Shown in pieces: positions 53,904-62,131 of a stretch of 64,000 bases of DNA. Numbering within the stretch: the first letter of the stretch is position 1; every line of letters starts with the position of its first letter. The position numbers and the translations under genes are program-made. Origin of the DNA: Aminobacter anthyllidis. Lineage in GTDB: Bacteria; Pseudomonadota; Alphaproteobacteria; Rhizobiales; Rhizobiaceae. The DNA is taken from assembly GCF_018555685.1 (NCBI RefSeq), contig NZ_JAFLWW010000001.1, forward strand, positions 186,001 through 250,000, in the 5' to 3' direction. The notes beneath the pieces were generated by a model. That model saw nothing but the letters and a program-made list of their open reading frames with translations, did no database searches and was not told the DNA's origin.

Positions 53904-54253
53904 CCGCAGGAATTGCTCATCCAGTTGCGGTGGGCCCAGCCTTCGAAGCCGTCGCCACCGACGAAGTACCAGCTGCCGCGCCGATCGGTGATCTCGACGG
54001 TGTCGCCATTGAACAACTGGCGGACCATGGGCGATGAGGCGCTCGGACGGGCCTTGACCGCGAGGAAGCCCGTGCCCCGGGCCAGATCGTAGGTTCGCGA
54101 CAGCCCGTGCACCGTGCCTTCGCAATATTGCGCCTGCACCGGGGTCGCGGCGCCGATCGCCAGCGTTGCAGCGATGGTGGCGATCGCCGCAGCCGAAAGC
54201 GCGGCCTTGCCTGGAAATGCTGATTTGCCCGCAAATAGTGATTTGAGCGACAT
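53900..54253 (-). CDS. Secreted bacterial SH3-domain protein
   Basis: This 117-residue protein has a signal peptide (MSLKSLFAGKSAFPGKAALS onward, cleavage near VQA). The mature part is a single SH3b domain: GFLAVKARPSASSPMVRQLF, GDTVEITDRRGSWYFVGGDG, FEGWAHRNWM. Two cysteines (YCEGT and NSCG) could form a disulfide. SH3b domains bind peptidoglycan or other ligands. No catalytic domain is attached. Confidence 0.9.
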   Translation of the reverse strand: MSLKSLFAGKSAFPGKAALSAAAIATIAATLAIGAATPVQAQYCEGTVHGLSRTYDLARGTGFLAVKARPSASSPMVRQLFNGDTVEITDRRGSWYFVGGDGFEGWAHRNWMSNSCG

Positions 54254-54358
54254 CGTTCGGCCTCCGCTGAGCTGTCCGGCGTTTGGCCGGGTTGCCGATG
54301 AGTGTCGCCGGCACGGCAAAGGGTTCACGCGTGCGGCCTGTTTTCTCGCTACGAACGG

Positions 54359-54598
54359 CTAGTCGGAAACCTCGGTGTCGGGCCTGTCGTCGCCCTTGGC
54401 GAGTTCGTCGTGCCAGCGGCCATCCGCGTCTTCATACTGGATGCCGTCGGTCGAACCGGCGACGCGCTGTTCGGCCGCCGCGGTTTCGGCGGCGCGAAGG
54501 GCGTCCTCGTGGTTGGGAAATGTCTCGGAGAACGTGCCGCCGACCTTGTAGGCCCAGCCACCATCGTGCTGGACGACTTCATAGACGAGCTTGGCCAT
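54359..54598 (-). CDS. DUF2188 domain protein
   Basis: This 79-residue protein has the DUF2188 pattern YEVVQHDGGWAYKVGGTFSE, then FPNHEDALRAAETAAAEQRV. The family is small and beta-rich with a helix, of unknown role. It overlaps the upstream DUF982 gene by one base (TAATG), so the two are coupled. Confidence 0.88.
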   Translation of the reverse strand: MAKLVYEVVQHDGGWAYKVGGTFSETFPNHEDALRAAETAAAEQRVAGSTDGIQYEDADGRWHDELAKGDDRPDTEVSD

Positions 54599-54879
54599 TA
54601 TTTTCCCTCGCTGGATGATGCTGCGATGTCGTTGGCCACCAACACCTCGGATTCCATCGCTGCCGCAACGAATGCCCGGCGTGCGTCCTCGCTGGAATGA
54701 TGACCCTCAAGGACCCTCAGGCATGTTTGCACGGCGTGGCGATGACGCGGACCGCGGTTAAGCGGCCAAGAGGTTGCCAGGCACGCGGCTGCGTCGCCGA
54801 CACTGATGATGCGACGGTAGTTTCCAGGGCGGCCAAGTTCGACAACGACCGGGCGCGCAAAAGGCTTTGAGGCGACCAT
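54598..54879 (-). CDS. DUF982 domain protein
   Basis: This 93-residue protein matches DUF982, a family largely restricted to Rhizobiales: FARPVVVELGRPGNYRRIIS, AAACLATSWPLNRGPRHRHA, VLEGHHSSEDARRAFVAAAM. Function is unknown. It is the first gene of a pair with the DUF2188 gene. Confidence 0.9.
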   Translation of the reverse strand: MVASKPFARPVVVELGRPGNYRRIISVGDAAACLATSWPLNRGPRHRHAVQTCLRVLEGHHSSEDARRAFVAAAMESEVLVANDIAASSSEGK

Positions 54880-54942
54880 GCCCGCTCAAACGTTGCCGGG
54901 CGCAAATGGTTGCATGCCGCGTGGCGGCGCTACCTGGTCGGT

Positions 54943-55059
54943 TCAGAGAGGGACGATGGAAAAGACGACCCAGGCGCCGCAAACGGCAGCAGCAAGTCCG
55001 AGGCAGGCGCTACGGTGTTTTTCCCAGAAATATGGCGCACGTTCCCAATTGTAGTGCAT
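54943..55059 (-). CDS. 38-residue single-helix membrane protein
   Basis: MHYNWERAPYFWEKHRS is an aromatic, charged head followed by CLGLAAAVCGAWVVFSIVPL, one membrane helix reaching the C-terminus. A GGGGAG ribosome site lies eight bases before the ATG. It is shorter than most gene finders accept. It sits between DUF982 and tRNA-Leu. Function is unknown. Confidence 0.6.
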   Translation of the reverse strand: MHYNWERAPYFWEKHRSACLGLAAAVCGAWVVFSIVPL

Positions 55060-55251
55060 GTACTCAACTCCCCACTCACTCCCCACGCGGTGAAGTTGTA
55101 TTTCACCCTGAAACAATCCGCAATTTTCCGGTGTGGTTGTGCAATGACGAAAGAGCGCGAGCGTGGCAATTATGTCACGCCAATATGCAGTCAGATATGC
55201 TTGTGAGCGGGGCTCGATTCGTTGGCGCAAAGTTACGGAAAATTCTTTGCC

Positions 55252-55336
55252 TGGTGCGGACGGCGGGGCTCGAACCCGCATAGCCGAGGCTGAGAGATTT
55301 TAAGTCTCTTGCGTCTACCAGTTTCGCCACGTCCGC
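55252..55336 (-). tRNA. tRNA-Leu(UAA)
   Basis: An 85-nt cloverleaf with acceptor stem GCGGACG/CGTCCGC, a D-arm AAACTGGTAGA, anticodon loop CTTAAAA on an AGAGA/TCTCT stem, a long class II variable arm, the T-arm GGGTTCGAGCCCC and an encoded CCA. Anticodon UAA reads UUA/UUG leucine codons. Confidence 0.95.
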
Positions 55337-55517
55337 TTGGCTCGCATTTCAACTGCGCAGGCGATTCCGTCAACTGGCCTTGTGCTGCCACAGGAATGCA
55401 ATTGGTGTCTTGAATGGGACTATTGCGTATAGCAGCACGTGCCCAGGCAGCGCAGGTTCGGCCCGCGCACCGTGCGGCCGCCGGATTGGCACGACAGCGC
55501 AAGTGACTGGAGCAGAG

Positions 55518-55868
55518 ATGTCGAAAGAAACGACCGAGGATATGGCTTGTCCGGTGCCGACACCGGAAGAGGCGACACTGCATGCGATCCTCGACGAAGC
55601 CAGGGAGACGATGTTCGCCAAGGTCCAGGAGGCTGCCGTCCAGGCGAGCAGGTCCGTGGCGTTGCAGATGAAGGAAGCGTTGGGCACGGACCAGGATGCG
55701 CCGCCTGCAGAGTTTTTCCTGGCCGTCGCGCACCAGTACATCTTCTGCCAACTGTGTGAGGCGGATCACCAGACATTGTCGGGCGGGAACCCTGACGTGG
55801 CCGAAGCGATCATCCGCAGTTGCACAGGGATAGCGTCGACCTGGGGAAAGACCGAACAGGCAAGCTGA
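55518..55868 (+). CDS. Unknown small protein, 116 residues
   Basis: MSKETTEDMACPVPTPEEAT opens a mostly helical, mildly acidic protein with cysteines in IFCQLCEADH and IRSCTGIAS. It has no signal peptide or known motif. GGAG lies seven bases before the ATG. It is next to tRNA-Leu, a frequent insertion site, but no mobile genes are seen. Confidence 0.65.
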   Translation: MSKETTEDMACPVPTPEEATLHAILDEARETMFAKVQEAAVQASRSVALQMKEALGTDQDAPPAEFFLAVAHQYIFCQLCEADHQTLSGGNPDVAEAIIRSCTGIASTWGKTEQAS

Positions 55869-55994
55869 AGATCGCCGGCCAGCGCGGCGTCCGGCGAGCA
55901 GCCTGGGCCAACCAGCTTGTGCGCTCGCTGCCAGGTCACGTCCTGGGGCAGGGCAGCGTTGCTTCTGGTCGATTAGCCCGGCGAGCGCTTGCGG

Positions 55995-56204
55995 CTACTT
56001 CGTTTCGTTGAAATCAAGCAACGGGGATTCTGTTGCCACATCCGATTTCGGCGCCTTGCGGGCCGTTTTCTTGGCGGGCTTTTTCGCAGCGTCCTTCGTG
56101 GCGGCTGTCGCCACTTCCTGCGGGATTGCGGTCGGAGGGACTGCCTTGGCGGGTGCCGGTTTCGCTGCGACGGGTGCCGCCTTCTCAGTGAACTTGATTG
56201 CCAT
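55995..56204 (-). CDS. Small Lys/Ala/Pro-rich, histone-H1-like protein
   Basis: This 69-residue, likely disordered protein has an AAPVAAKPAPAKAVPPTAIP front, a KKPAKKTARKAPK core like eukaryotic H1 tails, and an acidic end (ESPLLDFNETK). DNA or RNA binding is an inference from composition. Its low complexity makes the call less certain. Confidence 0.6.
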   Translation of the reverse strand: MAIKFTEKAAPVAAKPAPAKAVPPTAIPQEVATAATKDAAKKPAKKTARKAPKSDVATESPLLDFNETK

Positions 56205-56391
56205 GCTTGATGTCCGCCATTTCTTCGCGCCGCGAGTCAGCGGCCTTGGCCCTCCATACACGATTTGTTCCGCCGAGGGGCAATGAAGGGCACGAGTAAT
56301 GAGGGAAGGCCGCACTATTGAGGTCTGGCCGCAGGGAGATCGCCTGTTCCAGTCGCTGACGACTACGGAACAGGCAAGGTGGCCGGAAATC

Positions 56392-57243
56392 CTACTTCCG
56401 GTCGATGAACTCCAGCACCGATTTGTTGTACTCGTCCGGTGCCTGCAGCATGGCGAAATGGCTGGCGTTGGGCAGGATGATCAGTTCGGCGCCTGGTATG
56501 ACGGAGGCCATGTATTCGGTGTGCTTGCGCGTCACGGCCTCGTCATGGTCGCCGAGCACGATCGCCGTCGGCACGGTGATGGTGGCCAGCTGTTCCTTGG
56601 TCCAGTTCGGCTGCGTCTTCCACATCTCGCTGATCTGGCCGACGAAGGCTTCGTACTGGTCCGGCGTCTTGGACATCTTTGCATAGTCCTGGCCGGAGCG
56701 CTCGATATAGGCGCCGAACGTCTTGTTGGTCTCGACGCCGGGGTCGACCCCGTCGGTGGTGACGTTGGCGGCTTGCGCGTAGAGCCTGGTGAGGCGTTCC
56801 GGGTGCTTCATGGCGATGTCTAGGCCGATAATGCCGCCGTCGCTCCAGCCGACGATCGCGGTCTTGTCGACCTTGAGATGATCGAGCAGCGCCAGATAGT
56901 CGGATGCCATTAATTCATAGCCGAAGGGATCGGTGGTGCGGCTCGAACGGCCATGGCCGCGGCTGTCGGCGACGATCACCTTGTGGGTCTTGGCGAATTC
57001 GGCGACCTGGGAGGCCCAGATGTCGGCATGGCCGAGGCCACCATGGATCAGCAGTACCGGGTCGCCGGAGCCGTAGACGGCATAATACATGTCGATGCCG
57101 TTGACCTTGGCGTAGCCGGTCTCGGCCGGCGCGGGCATTGCCGCAGGTTCGGGTAAGGTCTGCCAGCGTTCTTCGGCAGTAGCCGCGCCGACCGAAAGCA
57201 GTGACACGAACGCAAGAACTACAGCAGTCCAGAAAGCACGCAT
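56392..57243 (-). CDS. Secreted alpha/beta hydrolase
   Basis: This 283-residue protein has a signal peptide (MRAFWTAVVLAFVSLLSVGA, cleavage near ATA). Hydrolase marks are LLIHGGLGHADIW, ADSRGHGRSSR, nucleophile IVGWSDGGIIGLDIA, acid LGDHDEAVTR and base NASHFAM. It is similar in plan to the secreted hydrolase at 24.3-25.2 kb. GGAGGCGGGC precedes the ATG. It ends 392 bp after the end of the tctA series, across a short spacer. The substrate is unknown. Confidence 0.92.
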   Translation of the reverse strand: MRAFWTAVVLAFVSLLSVGAATAEERWQTLPEPAAMPAPAETGYAKVNGIDMYYAVYGSGDPVLLIHGGLGHADIWASQVAEFAKTHKVIVADSRGHGRSSRTTDPFGYELMASDYLALLDHLKVDKTAIVGWSDGGIIGLDIAMKHPERLTRLYAQAANVTTDGVDPGVETNKTFGAYIERSGQDYAKMSKTPDQYEAFVGQISEMWKTQPNWTKEQLATITVPTAIVLGDHDEAVTRKHTEYMASVIPGAELIILPNASHFAMLQAPDEYNKSVLEFIDRK

Positions 57244-57350
57244 GCCCGCCTCCGCTTGTTTTGAGCGGACCAAGTGACTGCCTTGGCGCTGGAAAAGTCA
57301 ACGGGCGGAAAATCCGCCCGCTGGTTTTGCCAGGAGTTGTTGGCTCAAGG

Positions 57351-58862
57351 TCAACCTTCTTCTTCGACGAAGACCTCGTCGCGCTTCTTGCGCACTGCGG
57401 GCAGCAGGACGACGATCAGCACGCCCGCGGCCAGTGCCAGGAGGATGGCGCTGATCGGGCGGGTGACGAAGGTGGTCGGGTCGCCGCGCGACAGGATCAT
57501 GGCGCGGCGCAGGTTTTCCTCGAGCAGCGGCCCGAGCACGAAGCCGAGCAGCAGCGGCGCCGGCTCGCAACGCAGCTTGACCAGCACGTAGCCGATGAAG
57601 CCGAAGAAGGCGACGGCATAGAGGTCGAAGACGTTGGTGTTGACGCTGTAAACGCCGATGGCGCAAAACGCCATGATGATCGGAAACAGCACGTAGTAGG
57701 GCACCGTCAGCAGCTTCACCCACAGGCCGATGAGCGGCAGGTTGAGGATGATCAGCATCAAATTGCCGATCCACATCGAGGCGATGATGCCCCAGAACAG
57801 CGCCGGCTGTTCGGTCGCGACGTTGGGGCCAGGCACGATGCCCTGGATGATCATCGCGCCGATCATCAGCGCCATCACAGGGTTGGCTGGGATGCCGAGC
57901 GTCAGCATCGGGATGAACGAGGTCTGGGCACCGGCATTGTTGGCCGATTCAGGGCCGGCGACACCGGCGACGGCACCCTTGCCGAATTCTTCCGGGTGCT
58001 TGGAGACGCGCTTCTCCACCGTATAGGAGGCAAACGCCGCGAGGATCGCGCCGCCGCCGGGCAGGATGCCGAGCGCCGAGCCGATCGCCGTGCCGCGCAG
58101 GATCGGCGCTGCCATCTCGCGGAAGTCCTGGCGTGTCGGCAACAGGCCCGAAACCTTGGCCATCAGCACCTCGCGGGTCTTTTCGCTTTCGAGGTTGCGC
58201 AGGATCTCGGCGATGCCGAAGACGCCGACGGCGACCGCGACGAAGTTGAGCCCGTCGGCATATTCGCGGATGCCAAGGGTGAAGCGCGGCGTGCCGGTGT
58301 AGATGTCGGTGCCGACGAGGCCGAGCAGCAGGCCGAGAACGACCATCGCCAGCGCCTTGACGATCGAGCCGTGGGCGAGTGCGATGGACGAGACAAGGCC
58401 GACGACCATCAGCGAGAAGTATTCGGCGGCACCGAACTGCAAGGCGATTGCCGTCAGCGGCGGGGCGAAGATCGCGACCAGGAAGGTCGAAACCGTGCCG
58501 GCGAAGAACGAGCCGATGGCAGCGATGGCGAGTGCCGCTCCGGCACGGCCCTTGCGGGCCATCTGGTAGCCGTCGATGGCGGTCACGGCGGACGAGGATT
58601 CGCCCGGCATGTTGATCAGGATGGCGGTGGTCGAGCCGCCATACTGGGCGCCGTAATAGATGCCGGCGAGCATGATCAGCGAGGACACCGGATCGCCGAT
58701 CTGGAAGGTGATCGGCAACAGCATGGCGATGGTGGCGGTGGCACCGATGCCGGGCAGCACGCCGATCAGCGTGCCGAGCAGCACGCCGATCAGGCAAAAG
58801 CCCAGATTGGCGAACGTCGTTGCGGTGGAAAAGCCGAGTGCGAGATTGTCGAAGAGTTCCAT
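57351..58862 (-). CDS. tctA: Tripartite tricarboxylate transporter large membrane subunit TctA
   Basis: TctA is the main pore of the TTT uptake system for citrate-like carboxylates. This 503-residue protein has about 12 helices: LGTLIGVLPGIGATATIAML, YYGAQYGGSTTAILINMPGE, SALGILPGGGAILAAFASY and IPANPVMALMIGAMIIQG. Signature glycines and prolines are intact. It is the last of the tctC-tctB-tctA series; a 10-bp gap separates it from tctB. Confidence 0.96.
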   Translation of the reverse strand: MELFDNLALGFSTATTFANLGFCLIGVLLGTLIGVLPGIGATATIAMLLPITFQIGDPVSSLIMLAGIYYGAQYGGSTTAILINMPGESSSAVTAIDGYQMARKGRAGAALAIAAIGSFFAGTVSTFLVAIFAPPLTAIALQFGAAEYFSLMVVGLVSSIALAHGSIVKALAMVVLGLLLGLVGTDIYTGTPRFTLGIREYADGLNFVAVAVGVFGIAEILRNLESEKTREVLMAKVSGLLPTRQDFREMAAPILRGTAIGSALGILPGGGAILAAFASYTVEKRVSKHPEEFGKGAVAGVAGPESANNAGAQTSFIPMLTLGIPANPVMALMIGAMIIQGIVPGPNVATEQPALFWGIIASMWIGNLMLIILNLPLIGLWVKLLTVPYYVLFPIIMAFCAIGVYSVNTNVFDLYAVAFFGFIGYVLVKLRCEPAPLLLGFVLGPLLEENLRRAMILSRGDPTTFVTRPISAILLALAAGVLIVVLLPAVRKKRDEVFVEEEG

Positions 58863-58872
58863 CTCATCCCCC

Positions 58873-59334
58873 TCAGAACGGCAGCCAGGGGCCGAAGCGC
58901 TGGAACGGCAGGCCCAGCGCATAGCTGAACACGATCACCGAAAACAGCGTCACGCCGGCGGCGAGGATGATTGCGGCCAGGGGCTTCATCCGGGTCGAGG
59001 CGAAGGCGGCGATCAGGCAGGTCAGGAAGATCGACGGCACAAAGCCGAGGCCGCGCACGGTGAGGCCGAAAAAGACCGGCGCCGGCAGGATGAACGCCAT
59101 GCCGCGCCAGGCGATCGGGCCGAGCGGCTCACCCGCCACCTTTGTCGCCTGGACGATGACGATGAGCCCGAGCAGGATCAGCACCAAAGCGAGGGCGAGT
59201 GGAAAATAGCCCGGTCCCATGCGGAAGGTGGTGCCGAGGTCAAGGCTGAGCGACTGGATGGCGAAGAAAGCGCCAGTGGCGGCGAAGATCGCTCCACAGG
59301 CACCGTTGGTGGGATCGATGGCGAGGTTTTTCAT
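58873..59334 (-). CDS. tctB: Tripartite tricarboxylate transporter small membrane subunit TctB
   Basis: This 153-residue protein has four helices (GAIFAATGAFFAIQSLSLD, GYFPLALALVLILLGLIVIV and two more), with RMGPGYFP as the TctB mark. It supports TctA in the membrane. A 245-bp spacer holding a repeat separates it from tctC, which may reduce its expression relative to the binding protein. Confidence 0.93.
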   Translation of the reverse strand: MKNLAIDPTNGACGAIFAATGAFFAIQSLSLDLGTTFRMGPGYFPLALALVLILLGLIVIVQATKVAGEPLGPIAWRGMAFILPAPVFFGLTVRGLGFVPSIFLTCLIAAFASTRMKPLAAIILAAGVTLFSVIVFSYALGLPFQRFGPWLPF

Positions 59335-59379
59335 GGGAAGGCCCTCTGCTGGTGCCTGATGTCGATGGCTGCGTTGCGC

Positions 59380-59541
59380 TGCCCCTCATCCTCTGCCTGC
59401 ACCTTGTCCCCGTATGGTGACGGGGACAAGGGAACTGCACCAACCGCCGCTTCCGCGACGGTGGCTATGGGCAAGAGGCTGCGGCAGTCTGCCTTCTCCC
59501 CGTTTGCGGGGAGAAGGTGCCGGCAGGCGGATGAGGGGCGG
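59380..59541. repeat. RIME-like paired inverted repeat inside the tct operon
   Basis: Inverted arms (59380-59432, 59489-59541) carry GCCCCTCATC, GCCTGC and a CTCCCC/GGGGAG-type stem (left arm GTCCCC...GGGGAC). The element fills the tctC-tctB spacer. It could cause partial termination or mRNA processing, a common way to favour the binding protein. Confidence 0.8.
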
Positions 59542-59579
59542 CACTTTGCACGACCGACTTCCGCTGCAGGCGAGGCGGC

Positions 59580-60557
59580 TTAGTCGGCGAACTGGCCGGC
59601 GGCCTCGATGATCGGCTTCCAGCGCGCGATCTCGCCTTCGAGCTTGGCCTTGAGCGCTGCCGGCGTGGCGTCGGCTTCCGGCGACGGGATGGTGCCGAGT
59701 TCAGCGAAGCGGGCAACGACGTTGGGGTCCTTGAGGGCGATCTGCAGCGACTTGGACAGGCGCTCGGTCACCTCGGCAGGGGTGCCCTTGGGCGCGTAGA
59801 CGCCGTGCCAGATGCCGACTTCCATGCCGTCAAGACCGCCTTCCTTGGTGGTCGGAACGTCGGGCAGCACGGGCAGGCGGGCCGGCGAGGTGACCGCGTA
59901 GGCCTTGATGGTGCCGCCCTGGATCTGCTTGGTGGTGTTGGTGGTCTGGTCGCACATGATGTCGACCTGGCCGCCGAGCAGGTCGGTCATGGCAGGGCCT
60001 GTGCCCTTGTAGGGAACGGTGACCAAAGGCGTGCCGATGGCGCTCATGAACAGCATGCCGCACAGATGCGAGGCGGCGCCAATGCCGGCATTGGCGACGG
60101 TGACGGTGTCCTTGTTGGCCTTGGCGTATTCGACCAGGCCCTTGAGGTCGGTCGGCGCAAGGTCCTTCTTGGCGACGATGGTCATCGGCACTTCGGTGAC
60201 CAGGCCGACATATTCAAAGGCGTTCAGCGTGTCATAGGCGAGCTTGCGGTACAGCGTGGCGCTGGTGGCCATGCCGATGTGGTGGAGAAGCAGCGTGTAG
60301 CCATCCGGATCGGCGGCAGCGACGCGGCCTGCACCGAGCGTGCCGCCGGCACCGCCGACGTTTTCGACGATGACCTGCTGGCCGAGGTCCTTGGACATCG
60401 ATTCAGCGACGAGACGGGTGACGGTGTCGGTCGGGCCGCCGGCGGCGAACGGCACGACGACCGTAATGGTCCGCTCGGGATAGGTCTGCGCGTTGGCGGC
60501 GAGCGGGAACACGGCAAGCGTTGCGGCAGCCGTCAGCGAGGCGAGCAGTCTCTTCAT
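59580..60557 (-). CDS. tctC: Tripartite tricarboxylate transporter binding protein TctC
   Basis: This 325-residue periplasmic binding protein captures a carboxylate and hands it to TctAB. It has a signal peptide (MKRLLASLTAAATLAVFPLA, cleavage after NAQ region). PERTITVVVPFAAGGPTDTV, GGAGGTLGAGRVAAADPDGY and VPYKGTGPAMTDLLGGQVDI are family motifs. GGGAGGATTTC precedes the ATG. The exact ligand cannot be told. It lies 212 bp downstream of dctD, with a DctD-like binding site in the spacer. Confidence 0.96.
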   Translation of the reverse strand: MKRLLASLTAAATLAVFPLAANAQTYPERTITVVVPFAAGGPTDTVTRLVAESMSKDLGQQVIVENVGGAGGTLGAGRVAAADPDGYTLLLHHIGMATSATLYRKLAYDTLNAFEYVGLVTEVPMTIVAKKDLAPTDLKGLVEYAKANKDTVTVANAGIGAASHLCGMLFMSAIGTPLVTVPYKGTGPAMTDLLGGQVDIMCDQTTNTTKQIQGGTIKAYAVTSPARLPVLPDVPTTKEGGLDGMEVGIWHGVYAPKGTPAEVTERLSKSLQIALKDPNVVARFAELGTIPSPEADATPAALKAKLEGEIARWKPIIEAAGQFAD

Positions 60558-60663
60558 GAAATCCTCCCAGATGTGTTTTGTCTTTCCACCCGCGCCTGGT
60601 GCCTCCCTGCGCCGGCGGTGGATGGACGAATAGGATCGGCGTGGCGCAGGTTGCGCAATGCAC

Positions 60664-60678
60664 GCAAAGCCGTGCCGG
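60664..60678 (-). promoter_or_regulatory. Near-consensus sigma-54 promoter before tctC
   Basis: Minus strand reads CCGGCACGGCTTTGC. The -24 GG and -12 GC are 9 bp apart where 10 is standard. This is one base short, so it is a weak candidate, but it is placed correctly between the DctD-like site and tctC. Confidence 0.35.
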
Positions 60679-60738
60679 CGGTTAATTTCGCCTAACGGTT
60701 TGGCGATGGGTGGAAAAGGTAACATTGCGGCACTGTGG

Positions 60739-60756
60739 TGTGTGCATTTCCACACA
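60739..60756. promoter_or_regulatory. DctD-like activator site upstream of tctC
   Basis: TGTGTGCATTTCCACACA is an 18-bp near-palindrome (TGTGTG...CACACA). Its reverse complement TGTGTGGAAATGCACACA is close to the TGTGCGGAAATCCGCACA-type sites I recall for DctD upstream of dctA in rhizobia. It lies 14 bp after the dctD stop and about 180 bp before tctC, a normal distance for a sigma-54 enhancer. Confidence 0.6.
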
Positions 60757-60769
60757 TCACGCTGGCTTG

Positions 60770-62131
60770 TCAGTCGTCGGCGGTCTCGGAAGCACCCAGG
60801 CGATTCTTGTCGAGGCCGTAGCGTTGCATCTTTTCGTAGAGCGTCTTGCGCGAGATTCCGAGCTGCTCGTAGACCGGCTTGAGGCTGCCGCCATGGGCGA
60901 GCAATGCTGCCGAGATCGCGTTCTTCTCGAAGTCCGCGACACGGTCGGCGAGGCGGTCGGCGCTGCCGTTGATCTCCGTCGAAGCGTCGGGCAACTGCAG
61001 TCCGAGGCCGAGCACGAAGCGGTCCGCGGCGTTGCGCAGTTCGCGCACATTGCCCGGCCAGTCGCGGCGGGCAACCTCGGCTATGGCCTGGGGCGGCACC
61101 TCGACGTCGTCGCGCCGATAGCGGGCCGCGGCCTCGCGTGCAAGCTGCAGGAAAAGCAGAGGCACGTCCTCGCGCCGCGCCGACAATGCCGGCATGCGCA
61201 GCGTCACCACATTGAGCCTGTAGAGCAGATCGGCGCGAAAGCGGCCGGCGGCTGCCTCGGCGTCGAGGTCGACCTTGCTGGTGGCGATGAAGCGAACGTC
61301 GAGCGCGATCGGCTCGTTGGAGCCGAGGCGGGTGATCACACGCTCCTGGATGACGCGCAGCAGCTTGGCCTGCAGGTCGGCCGGCATCGAGCCGATTTCG
61401 TCGAGCAGCACCGTGCCGCCGCGCGCATGCTCGAACTTGCCGAAGCGGGGCCTCAGCGCGCCGGCAAAGGCGCCGGCCTCATGGCCGAACAGCTCGCTCT
61501 CGATCAAGGTTTCGGGCAGGGCGGCGCAGTTGATGGCGACGAAGGGTTTCGTCGCGCGTCCGCTGATGTCGTGCAGGGCGCGCGCGATGACTTCCTTGCC
61601 GGTGCCGGTGTCGCCGATGATCAGCACGTCGGCATCGGTGGCGGCAACCGCCCGCAGCTTGTAGCGCAGGTCGACCATCGTCTGGCTGCGGCCGGGCAGT
61701 CGCGCCTCGATGTCGTCGCGCTTGCCGGCGACTGCGCGCAACTCGCGGTTTTCCAAAACCAGGTTGCGCCGATCGATGGCACGCGCCGCCATTTCGGTGA
61801 GATGCTGGGTGACGAAGGGCTTTTCCAGGAAGTCGTATGCGCCTTCGCGCATGGCGCGGACAGCGAGCTGGACGTCGCCATGCCCTGTCACCAGAATCAC
61901 GGGTATGTCGGCGTCGATCTCGCGTATGCGGCCCATCAGCGTCATGCCGTCCATGCCGGGCATGCGCACGTCGGTGATGACGACCCCGTTGAAGCCCTGG
62001 GTGATGAAGTCGAGCGCGCGCTCGGCCGAGGAGGCGTCCTCGACCGTGAAGCCGGCAAGGTCGAGCGACTGGGCGGTCGAGCGCCTGAGTTCGTCCTCGT
62101 CATCGACAAGAAGAACGATTGGCGGCTTCAT
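60770..62131 (-). CDS. dctD: DctD sigma-54-dependent response regulator, GAFAGA variant
   Basis: This 453-residue activator has a receiver domain with phosphoacceptor Asp54 (VVITDVRMPGMDG), an AAA+ domain with Walker A GDTGTGKE (173-180) and Walker B LLDEIGS (242-248), and a C-terminal Fis-type HTH (LKPVYEQLGISRKTLYEKMQ). The usual GAFTGA sigma-54 contact loop reads GAFAGA (220-225), replacing the contact threonine with alanine. The start overlaps the dctB stop by 4 bp (ATGA). Confidence 0.95.
   Translation of the reverse strand: MKPPIVLLVDDEDELRRSTAQSLDLAGFTVEDASSAERALDFITQGFNGVVITDVRMPGMDGMTLMGRIREIDADIPVILVTGHGDVQLAVRAMREGAYDFLEKPFVTQHLTEMAARAIDRRNLVLENRELRAVAGKRDDIEARLPGRSQTMVDLRYKLRAVAATDADVLIIGDTGTGKEVIARALHDISGRATKPFVAINCAALPETLIESELFGHEAGAFAGALRPRFGKFEHARGGTVLLDEIGSMPADLQAKLLRVIQERVITRLGSNEPIALDVRFIATSKVDLDAEAAAGRFRADLLYRLNVVTLRMPALSARREDVPLLFLQLAREAAARYRRDDVEVPPQAIAEVARRDWPGNVRELRNAADRFVLGLGLQLPDASTEINGSADRLADRVADFEKNAISAALLAHGGSLKPVYEQLGISRKTLYEKMQRYGLDKNRLGASETADD

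Noticed and set aside
55252-55870. Genomic island at tRNA-Leu
   Set aside because: No integrase, direct repeat of the tRNA end or mobile genes were seen nearby.
57201-58928. A 575-residue plus-strand frame rich in Asp, Gln and Arg
   Set aside because: It is antisense to tctA.
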